Shown here one piece after another: positions 49,223 through 58,885 of a stretch of 64,000 nt of DNA. The stretch is from positions 335,671-399,670 of the forward strand of contig CAJSYZ010000002.1 of assembly GCA_910574455.1 (NCBI GenBank), given 5' to 3'. The position numbers and the translations under genes were made by a program. The DNA comes from Trichaptum fuscoviolaceum (taxonomy: Eukaryota > Basidiomycota > Agaricomycetes > Hymenochaetales > Trichaptaceae). Below the pieces are notes generated by a model. It saw only the letters and a list, made by a program, of their open reading frames with translations. It did not search any database and had not been told where the DNA came from. Positions within the stretch are counted from its first letter, which is position 1. Each line of letters begins with the position of its first letter.

Positions 49223-50050
49223 GATGGAAAAGGAATTTTCTGTTATAGATTTCATGCACGATCTACCGGTGGAATCTCCGAAATCCCTGGCTCATATCTC
49301 CATGAAAGATTGTCACCAATTGTGATTGATTGAGAATGATAATAATGGGACGTGTGTTGCCTCTGACATTTGGCATGGCGATTGATCCTTGTGAAACTAG
49401 GTTCAGTACAGTAGGATAGCCTAGATTTGAAGCGCAGAGTACTGAACTTAAAGTACTTGCATATTGTTCTGTGATCAACAAGCTTATGCCTGGCAGTGTC
49501 AAACAACTCACCCCAAAAGCAAATATGGAATCCGAGTCATATCAATCTTTCGATCAGAAGGAGAATGCTCACAATGCTCAAGTAGTAGGAAGCTCTATGC
49601 TCTATTGTATTGTCCGTAACAGCGGAGGGGAAAGAGTCCGAGTCATTAGGACTGAGTTAGAGCCCTACAATATGCTATCTTTTCGAAGGACTGCGCTGAA
49701 CAAAAGAGAATCCATAAAGCAGTCTCTATTGTGTAGAAATAGCCATTGGGTTGTATTTCAAGACAATAGAAGCGAGAAAATCAAATGTCTCAAGCAGAAC
49801 AAGACCAACCTCCTGGTGGGCCGTTCATCAGATCTATGAAGTTCTGGAGTAATAATCCGTGAGAGTAATTAAGCCTTAAAAGCTATTGGTAGTAGCCGCT
49901 TTTGTACTTAACATGTATAACATGTACTAGTATAGTAATAGCTCGTATTACATAATTGTTGTTGTGGTTCGAGTTACGCGGTTCAGTCAGTTACGCGACA
50001 CGCCCGAGTCGAACTTGAGTTCATCCCACCATCCCCCCATACTCTGCGCC
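49223..50050. other. Spacer between copies E and F
   Basis: An open frame of about 120 codons (49471-49839, +) has no recognisable features and is not called. It should hold the promoter of copy F. Confidence 0.4.
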
Positions 50051-52642
50051 ATGGAACGTCGCGTATGGTGTGCCATCGCTGGCCGAGATAAACTACTGCA
50101 TGTCGACGCTACGAACTGCGGGATCGTTTACGAGCTGAGGAAAGCTGCTGTAGACTTGTCTAGAATTAAAATACCATACATTCGGGTAGACATTTGGAAG
50201 GTAAGTTGACGAGACATTGCACAATGGTGGTCTGATATCGTTTTCTATAGGTCAAAGATCCAAGACTATTTCCTGTCTCAGAGTTTGCTTCTCTTAAACG
50301 CATCCGGAACGACGACGACGAGCTCCGCACTATCGCAGAGCTCTTATACCCCCATAAAGGACTGGAGTCGATCTTCGTTGGAGATAACAGCGAAAATGAC
50401 ATCGAAATCATCATGAAGATCAACAGCAAAAGGAGAAACCTACCCTCTATCTCGGTCCCGGCAAGTGATTCGCCGTCGCATCGTCACCTCGTTGCATTGC
50501 TGACCTGTAGGACAGAAGCGACGTATCTGGTGTGGCATTGCGGGTAAAGACCGAATATTTCAAGTTGAAGTTGCCAAATGCAAGGATGGGCAAGGTCTTA
50601 AGAAAGCTGTTGCACGTGAATCTGAACTACCTGTCAATGTTTTGGATCTGTGGAAGGTAAGCTAGTCCAAACCATGTTACAAACCGTAATAATATCGACT
50701 CTAGTTTAAAGAGCCACAGCGATGGCCACTCAACGACAGGATCCGTAAGCGTATTCCACAGGGAAAGGAGAGGTTAGGAGAAGTCGCAGACCAATTGGCT
50801 CTCGATACACCGATAGACGTAACCGCGATGTTCGACGAGGCCATTAGGAAAGACAGCGTATATCTCGTCGCTTCGGTTTCTGGAAAAAAAGAATTGCGCA
50901 ACTCTAATTCGACATCATCATCCACTCCAGTGTGTCTGAAATTCGTCAGGCTAACGTTTAAAGTAACTAATCTCTTGCCCGCGTTTGGACAGAGACGTCT
51001 TGCCTGGTGTGCTATTCCTGGCCAAAGTCGATTGTTTCAGGTCGAAGTTGAAAGTTGGCAGAATGTGTCTGAACTGAAAGATGCGGTATTGCGCAGATCA
51101 GGGTTTACGAGACAGCCAGTCATTCTTACAAAAGTACGACGTCTATTTCATGCGCCATTTCACTATCTAACACTTTCCTTCAGGTAAAGGATCCACACTT
51201 GTGGCCAATCAATCGTGACACGCGGTCGGTCGACATCCCGGTCTCTGGAGAATACATCTACTCGATCTCCGATCCCTTAGACGAAAGGACACCGGATGCT
51301 ATATTTAACGACAACTTTGACGAGGACACTCTTCAACTAATTTTGGTACTCCCTTCAGAGTATATACCGCCCGACTCTAGTTCCACATCCGATTCCGAGA
51401 CAATGTCGGAGCGCTACCTGTGGTGCGCTATCGCAGGTCGAGATCAAGTACTTCGAGTTGATGCCAATAGCTGTGAGGTCGTCGGCCAGTTGAGGAACGC
51501 TCTTATATCCGAAGGCAGACTTGGGTTAAGAAACGACCAAATTTGGTTGTGGAAGGTGCATATGTTTTTTCATCTTATATTGGCAATTTCTGACTGGATT
51601 TCCAGGTCACTGAACCTGCCAACTGGTCGGTAGAAGATATCGTGACCGGTATCGCGAGAGTTCCACGAGTACGAGAAGATCTGCAAGAAATCGCATCTGA
51701 ACTCTTCTCGGGTCGTTCCATCGAAAGGGAGTTTGGAGGAGAGCTGTATAAGGATAAGGTCTACATCATTATTCAGATACTCGGCGAGCGTAGCTCTTCG
51801 TGGTCATCATCGGCATCATCATCAGCCTTCGATAAGAGCGATCCCCTGTCAGATCGAGCTGGTATTCGCGAGGCCTTGAGAGAGCATGGTTTTGGAGATG
51901 ATATTTTTCAAGATCTCGACGTACGCTATGAATTCGATATCGTTGACGTTAGAATGACATTAAAATGTTACAGAGAAATCATGTGGGCGATGTTTTTAGA
52001 ACGGATGGCGAGCGCTTCATCTTGAAGTACCTTCGTCCCGGCCGCTGTGATGAAATTAAGGTGCTGCGATATCTCTCGAGTTTCGACTCGCCCCAGAACC
52101 ACGCACCCATCAAATTCATAGCGCATGACCTGGATGAGGGAGCTTTACTTCTTACTCATCACTTGGGAAGTCCAGTGCTCGATTATCTGTTCCTATGTGA
52201 AGATTTACTGCAAATCGTTCAACAAATCTTTGAAGGTGTCGCCTTCCTGCACTCAAAGCTCGTCGTGCATATGGATCTGAAGCTCAGTCACATTCTTATC
52301 GATGATTCTATGAGAATTTGGATAATCGACTACGACCTATCCGAGATACTAAACAATGAAGACGAGAAAGTAAGTGGATATCGAGGGACGAAAGGATACA
52401 CTGCGCCAGAAGTCGGTCGGAAGGCGTACAATCCGATTCGAGCTGACGTGTGGGCAACTGGGAAAGTTGTACAGGAGCTTTGTGGTCGCTGCCCTCTCCA
52501 TAAAGATCGCAAGTTCCTCAACGACTTGAGCGAAAGACTCATGACGAGAAATGCAGAAGAACGCCCGACGATGGAAGAGGCGTGCAGGGAGGTCAATGAC
52601 TATATTCGGTTAAGAAAGTCATTTTCATCAGATGTATATTGA
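50051..52642 (+). CDS. Four tandem Crinkler-N (ubiquitin-like) units fused to a divergent protein kinase, copy F (740 aa)
   Basis: Exons 50051-50200, 50251-50460, 50516-50656, 50705-50929, 50993-51133, 51184-51555, 51606-51920 and 51974-52642 total 2,223 nt and read without a stop. Header units lie at about aa 1-50, 121-167, 243-289 and 370-413. They begin RVWCAIAGRD, RIWCGIAGKD, LAWCAIPGQS and YLWCAIAGRD and end at WKV or TKV. Linkers between them end in hydrophobic strands (KDSVYLVASVSG, DTLQLILVLPSEY, DKVYIIIQILGE). Headers 1-3 each occupy one exon of 141-150 nt, with phase-0 introns on both sides. Kinase landmarks are FILKYLRPGRCDEIKVL, VVHMDLKLSHILIDD (Asn of the catalytic loop replaced by His), IIDYDLSE and TAPEVGRKAYNP. 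The intron after exon 2 is GC-AG. Intact throughout, so probably the functional family member here. Substrate unknown. Confidence 0.9.
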
Positions 52643-53154
52643 TACTTGTCCTGTACCTTTTAATGCGGAATTCACGTTTAAATAAACACTTCTGTCGATG
52701 ATCATAAGCAATTATTCGTACGATAGGAGGCACTATGGGGAACGTAATTATGTGCTTTATTATGTAGTGCGTATTTGGGTTATTTTTCCTTTGAACTAGT
52801 TTGTGACTTACTCCATGCATCAATTCATATCCCACTGATTGGTCCTCGCGGAACGCACCCCAAAACTTGCAATTCATTGGTCTCCATCCTTGAGCCTCGA
52901 GGTACGAGGAGAAGATCGATATTCTCTCGCGCGAATTCGATATGAGGGCCGAGATGACGGACTGCGGAGTCAGTTGCAATCACGTCGACCGAAGACGGGA
53001 ACGCAGCCCAAGTACATTAGAATACAAACATGAACTATATGCTCTATTGTGTATGGTGCTATTGTTGTGTGACAAGAGTCAGCACTTGATAAATAGCGAT
53101 GAGTTTCTAGCGATCCTTACACACTTCCGCCTTCATCAATTTCTATTCTTTCTT
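52643..53154. other. Spacer between copy F and the next Crinkler-like gene
   Basis: No gene recognised. Confidence 0.35.
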
Positions 53155-54893
53155 ATGGCTCCGAAGAAAGTAATCAACAAAATCGCCACGTACATCACCG
53201 CTGGGCCAGGCTCTCGCACGAGTAATGAGACTCGCATTGCTGTCGGGTATATCGACAAGGCGATATTTCCGTTCGCTGAGAATCTTAAACTCGTTCTTGC
53301 AGAGCAGGCACCAATCAGCATTCCCTCCAAAGACATCGTAATCTATAAGGTACTGCTCATAATTAAGAACTTAATATAACGATCTGTCCTCATATTTCTG
53401 AAGCTAAAGAACCCAGCAGCCTATGCGCATGATGCCGTAGAAAATGGCATCAAAAGGCTACCGGAGAGTGAAGAGGAACTTGCAGCGATAGCTACGGTGA
53501 TGATGGACTCGGACTGGGATGCGCTTTTCAAGGGAGCCCTTCCGTCTGGCTACGTCCACCTGGTGGCCTGGATATCTGGTATGTCAGACACAACTCTCGG
53601 GCTTTCCGTTGCTTATAGTGACTGTTCTGCGAAAGACATGACTTCAGCGACGCGTTATGAACTCGAGAAGAAAGACGCCCCTCTTTTCAACGCCATTAAA
53701 GTGAAGATCAGCAACTATGGTCGGTGGTCAGAGGAGGATGTCAAGAATAACAATGTGGTATACACTGCCTTGTCTTCGATGGTCACCTTAGAAGAGAACC
53801 TTCGTCAACCAAGAGCATACCGGGTGCGTTGACTTGAATTTTAGATAAAAATTATATTGTGCTAATGTGACATTTAAATCAGAACAAATCCGAGCTTAGG
53901 GAAGCAGCTGACTTTGTGAACGCGCTACGATACCAACTTAACGAAACTCGAAAGGACGGGGCCGCTACCGTTGAAGAGTTTGGTGACTACTTTGTGCACA
54001 ATCCGAATGCTACTCAAAGGGTCGTCAGAGATCCTAATGAGTTTGAAAATTTCTCCTGCATAAAGACAGTCTGTAAAGACTTCAAGTTCGACAGCGAAGA
54101 CATTGGACGACATTCAGAGGAGCAAGCGGGCCACTTCACTACCTTTTTCGTTCAAAGGCCCTCTCGGAATGTCAGGAAGGAAGATAGGGCGTACGTCTTT
54201 GGAAAGTAAGTAATCTTTTGCGCCAAAAGCTCAAAATGACTAACCAGTGATGTACCTGTAACCTGCCATTTAGGGGCAGTAGATGGAAATTCTCGATCTA
54301 TCTCGAGTTTGACGTGTCGGAAAAAGGTGATGTCTCGAAGGTAGAAACAAGGAAGTACACGCCAATGAGTGACTTCCGTGTCGATGGTCTGCATGGTCTT
54401 CCCCAGCTGATAGGGGAGGTCGTGTCTGATCCCAATCACTCCGATCTCTGGAGAATGATTTTGCAGGCGATTGCAATTGCTTGTGCTGGGTTTCTACTCG
54501 GATTGGAGGAGGATTTCACTGTACTTGCTCTTTACGTTGATGAGAGGTACATTGCGAAGCGATACCTTGTCTGTAAGGACAGAGATACGAAAAAGGTAGG
54601 TAAAAAATAGTCACCTTCTCCGATATTAGCTGATCCCATACGCGCAGGTGGCAATCTCTTCGAAGGATTATAACCTTAAGAACGCAGGAGAGGCTCGTTC
54701 CCTCCTTCTAGAGATCTACAATTTTATAGATTACATAACAACGTCAGGGGCTGATAGTGGAGTAAAGGATAGGCTCATCGAATTGAACGAGGAAGGCGCA
54801 AAGTTGAAGTCACTGCACTCGAAGGACAAGGACAATAAGAGCAGTAGGGCTAAGAAAGGGACAAATTTGGATGGGATTGAAGAGGAATCTTAG
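53155..54893 (+). CDS. Crinkler-header protein with a different C-terminal domain, possibly nuclease-like (501 aa)
   Basis: Exons 53155-53349, 53404-53823, 53883-54205, 54274-54595 and 54648-54893 join to 502 codons. Residues 1-65 end DIVIYK at a phase-0 intron, exactly where kinase-type family members end IWK. The next exon starts LKNPAAY (compare VKDPHLW) and runs to a hydrophobic strand, LPSGYVHLVAWISG, as in the Crinkler linkers. From about residue 200 the protein is unrelated to the kinase. It contains SRWKFSIYLEFDVS, then LPQLIGEVVSDPNHSDLWRM, a hydrophobic helix (AIACAGFLLG) and TVLALYVDERYIAKRYLV. The strand-helix pattern around GEV recalls PD-(D/E)xK restriction-like domains found in other Crinklers, but a catalytic Lys is not obvious. 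The C-terminus is Lys-rich. Function unknown. Confidence 0.72.
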
Positions 54894-55265
54894 GTTTAGA
54901 TATATATAATAGTAGCTCGAATGGCAAGCTCTGTTTTGCAGACGACCTTCCTGACGATACTTTCTGCCCAAGACAGTTTCCCCTCCCATCTAATATGTAT
55001 TTAGCTTTCATTGCGGTGTCAGCAGGTTTCTTTCGTGAGTACATTTGGAGGAATAGCTCGAGATTGCGGCATTTTATATCACGGCCTTACAGTAATATAT
55101 GAGTAGTCAGTTGCGCTCATGAGACATACGAGAATTCGAATCAACTTACTCGTGCCACTGAGGGAAGGAAAAGTATAACGGATGGGGTGAATCAAAGTGT
55201 TAGTGTTTAAGATGTTTAGGGCCGGTTTCTTAGAACTTGGAACTTGAATCAGGAAGGGCTACTAA
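54894..55265. other. Intergenic
   Basis: Nothing recognised apart from the 3' end of the preceding gene. Confidence 0.35.
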
Positions 55266-55563
55266 GGGCCTGTCTGGATACTCGGCTTTCGTTCCCATTT
55301 CCCAATTAAATTGAGGGTTCTCACGCCTTCTCTCCCATTGCCTGAAGGCAGAGCTGAGTGCACCGTTTGGATGTCCTTGGCCCCGCTCTGACTGTGTGAC
55401 AAAGCTAGCACTTAATATGGGTAGACAGCAGCCCCAATGTGGTATAAACAATACAAACTAGCTACTCTAGATTTGTGACATACTAGAAGCCTCTGCCATG
55501 ACCCCTGTGGGAATCTGCCTTCGGAGGCCAAAGGGATCGAAGGCGGAGTATCCAGACAGGCCC
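55266..55563. mobile_element. 298 bp Harbinger-type MITE
   Basis: Termini are GGGCCTGTCTGGATACTC and the inverse, flanked on both sides by TAA (55263-55265, 55564-55566). A GGGCCTGT-like end with a 3 bp TAA/TTA duplication is typical of PIF/Harbinger. No coding capacity. Confidence 0.85.
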
Positions 55564-56492
55564 TAATAACAAATTTAAGTTCGTCGCCTATCGTCCCTGT
55601 CTGCATCATCACTTTCTCTCTGCTGCACAACGCTCTCTACAACAGCTGCGATGATGTCTAGTATCTCAGTTATCTAGCATGATCTAACGGCACCGACGCC
55701 ACAGAACACGCCGTTACAACACGCGCCGATTTCGCAGGGGTTGTCACGTCCCACCGTCAAGAGGATGCGGAGGGCGATGCAGGGGAGCTCGCGAATGCTT
55801 TGCAGTCAGGCTCAGCTCAGAGCGCGCTTGCGGGGCTGGTTCAATCAAGGCTGAGTAGCCTGGTTGGACAGAGCTCTGGTACATCGAAGCCTTACCTATT
55901 GATAGGCTCGCAAGCCAGCCGTAGTGTACTGTTGTAGTAACGGCTGGTACGACTCAATCAGAAGTGGCTGAGTCACCTCAGTCCAACCGTAAATGATGGG
56001 CCTTCAGCTCCGTTCATTGTATCCAGAAAAGTATATAATCACTGACCAGTGTCGCTGTTGGACACGAATTGTTTATTTTTGCTCCAGGGTCATCGGTACG
56101 ATTCATGGTTCTCTATCGGTGACCTCATACGATCTAAATCAAATCGACTGTTTAGAATTGCAAGATAATACTCTTCGGAACTACCGGTATGTATACTTGC
56201 TAACTTCCATTTTACTCCTTATTCACTTATTCTTCTGCAGTGACACTGATAACCGTCCATGCTTTCAGCAGCTGGGCGTATACGGCTCTGCTGCTAAGCT
56301 ACCATGTGAAATACGTCTTGGTGCCGTGTGAAATACTACTAGTATTGACTTGATCATAGTGATTCTTCCCATCCGCGCGTACGCCATTTGGGCTAACAAA
56401 CAAATTGTTCTATTCATATTACTGGCATTTTTACAAGGTAAGCTAATTTCGACTTCGTCTCAGTGCCTGATTGGCCTGGCTCGTACATCGGT
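55564..56492. other. Intergenic, no gene recognised
   Basis: A 112-codon open frame at 55993-56331 lacks any family signal. Confidence 0.35.
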
Positions 56493-56930
56493 CTACAGAT
56501 TTTAACATGCAGGTTCCGCGCGCGGTAAATGGTAAATCGATCGATTTACCGCCCATTACCGCGAGTACTTCCGCGCAGTTCCTCCCACTTTCCCACGTCT
56601 CCCCCTCATCTTCGGAAAGGCTCTACGGGTTATTGTAAGTTTTTAAAAATGAAAAAAATATGTTCATGGTTCCATGGGTGTATGCAACAAGATATATTTT
56701 TCTCAGTAATATTCCGAATTTATTGGAATCAAACATGTCAAAGAGGCATACAGTTAGAAACAAGAAGTTCAAAGGGAGCGCGGTAATCTGTACGGTAGGC
56801 GCGGTAAATGTCCGCGGTAGTTGAATGGAACGGCGGTAAAATTGTTGAAATAGCACGGAAGTCATGGTAAAATCAACGGTAGGCATGGTAAATCCAACGG
56901 TAGCATGGTAAAACCAACGGTAATCGGCCT
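56493..56930 (+). repeat. Solo right end of the giant transposon family
   Basis: From CTACAGATTTTAACATGCAGG onward it matches, over about 440 bp, the inverse of 18.77-19.22 kb: TIR, the GGTAAATCGATCGATTTACC palindrome, the GGTTCCATGGGTGTATGC stretch, and the subterminal AACGGTAGGCATGGTAAA repeats. The match stops at about 56927, next to the TIR of the 56932-58065 element. That insertion probably truncated it. Confidence 0.85.
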
Positions 56931-56931
56931 G

Positions 56932-58065
56932 ACGAAAAGGCCGCCTACAAGTGCCGCCGCTGCCGCATGCAGCCGCCTACAAGTTTCGCCGCTGCCGCAT
57001 GCATGACTGCAGACACGGAACCAATGATAAATAAGATAAAATACTGTAGAAATTAATGAAGTCATTGCATGTGCCACAGCTGTCCAAACTGCCGCATGCA
57101 GTGCCGCCTACCTGTCAAAACTGCCGCCTACCTGTCAAAAATGCCGCATGCAAACCCTGGCACAGCCACTGAAGTGCCGCATACACTACCGCATACAGGC
57201 TTGAAGACTGCAGTCAAGCCGCATGCAGAGTTGCAATGGGGTCCCGAACCTTCCCAAAGCATACTAGACTCAGGTACAAACACAGCCATGCATTCAGTTT
57301 CCCACAGCCACTCATCAAATTATAGATCTTGCATACGACAATATGATTACTTGCATAGCAGAAGTAGTTTAGATATAAAACAATCACAGTACTGTCTATT
57401 GTAATGTACTTATAAGATATAAAATAAATGATAATTAACTACGAGAAATAGAGACCAAAATGGCACATGTATAGAAGGTGTAGGAAGTCGATGAGAAGTC
57501 TTCGTAAAACTTGTCAATGCCCGTTACCCGGTTTTCGGTAATCCTTCAAGTTATCCGCTTGTCCCCTCAGGCTGTTCTCGGACACCAAGTCACACAGTAT
57601 ATTTGTCCTGATTTTAACTTAACAACACTTAATATAATACTTTCAACTAACTTAATACACCCAATATTGACTTAAGTAAAGTGTATGAGAATATATTTAC
57701 TAAGGGTGCGCTCGGATCCAGTGCTTGCATAGCAGTGCCAGTTAGAAATAGCCTTTTAAGGCAACAGTACTACTGCTTTTGCTTCAAGCCCTGTAGCACT
57801 GTTGCCTTAAAAGGCTAGCAACGCTATACAAGCACCGGATCCGAGCGCACCCTAAAGAGTGACCCAGACCATAGTCTCGTGACATTTATTTGGTCTTAGA
57901 TAGATCTGAGATATTATCGGGGCTCTCGCCCCCGGTCACTTACGAGACCGTAGGCGGCACTTTGTACAATGACCGCCTACGCCTACTAGTACTGCATGCG
58001 GTCCTGTATAGAAAGTGCCGCCTACTGCATGCGGCAGTGGCGGCACTTGTAGGCGGCCTTTTCGT
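56932..58065. mobile_element. 1.13 kb TIR element with GCCGCATGCAG-type subterminal repeats
   Basis: 41 bp inverted repeats with one mismatch (56932-56972 and 58025-58065) begin ACGAAAAGGCCGCCTACAAG. TGCCGCATGCAG and TGCCGCCTAC words recur inside both ends (57090-57240, 57945-58060). No coding region; a 139 bp MITE is nested at 57714. No target duplication is clear. The right end lies two bases from the Gypsy LTR. Confidence 0.72.
57714..57852. mobile_element. 139 bp foldback MITE, TAA target duplication
   Basis: Begins GGGTGCGCTCGGATCC and ends with the inverse; TAA lies at both flanks (57711-57713, 57853-57855). The interior arms (GCCTTTTAAGGCAACAGT and its inverse) also pair, so nearly the whole element folds back. 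Harbinger-like by its target site. Confidence 0.85.
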
Positions 58066-58067
58066 AC

Positions 58068-58885
58068 TGTTACGACCGTCGGGAATTGTAGCGGGAAACA
58101 GTTTCGGGAAACTGGAATTCACGACAAGAACCCGCGTTCGGGAATCTGGATTCGCGACTGGGAACGAGCGTGGGAATTCAGGCGGGAGACGCGCGGGATT
58201 CTATCCAGGCGTGTTGCGGGATTCTCAAGGCCAGCTAGGACTCTTCACTGCTTTGAACGTCAAGTGAGCGGATCCCTAAGGAAGCACTCCACAAGTAAGT
58301 ATTGCGCAACTAACTACACAGGAGAAAAGAGAGAGATCGCACCTAAGGAAGCACTCCACAAGAGGTCAAAAGTGGGGTGCTCCTTACGATGCCTACAGCT
58401 ATTTATCTACTTCGTAAAGACTGTATAGTTAATCTACGCTAAGTGTCCTTGCGCAATGCGCACCTATCTACTACAAACGATACATGCTACGACCACACTG
58501 CTAGGCATGTCTATCCCGTCTCTCCAGATGGCTACGGCCTGTCCGTGGACGTCAGCGTCCGGTCCGGGGCCGCGACTAGCCAGACTAGGTATGCCAGACT
58601 GTTGCAGGTCGTCACCTTGAGGTACTAACGGATTAATGAGCGTATGTTGATAAGTGAATGTACGTGTGCCGTGGCGGGTCGTCGTAAATGAGTGTGTGTA
58701 TGCGTGCATGGTTGCCGGGACGGTGGTGCGGGATAAGTCACGTGAGCATGGGATCGTGCGGTTCGGGAATGAGGTTTCGCGCGGGGAATCCAATGGCGGG
58801 ATTCTCCCCGCGGGTTTGTCTGCTCATGTCGGGATCCTTGGCGGGAAAGTGCGGGAAATGAGAAAAGGAGCCCGGGATCTCGACA
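58068..58885 (-). repeat. 3' LTR of the Gypsy element (818 bp)
   Basis: It begins TGTTACGACC and ends ATCTCGACA on the + strand (TG...CA), adjacent to the polypurine tract. A 21 bp direct repeat containing AAGGAAGCACTCCACAAG occurs twice inside (58276 and 58343). Confidence 0.82.

Noticed and set aside
49471..49839. 122-codon + frame between copies E and F
   Set aside because: No homology to either neighbour, no splice structure, no recognised motif.
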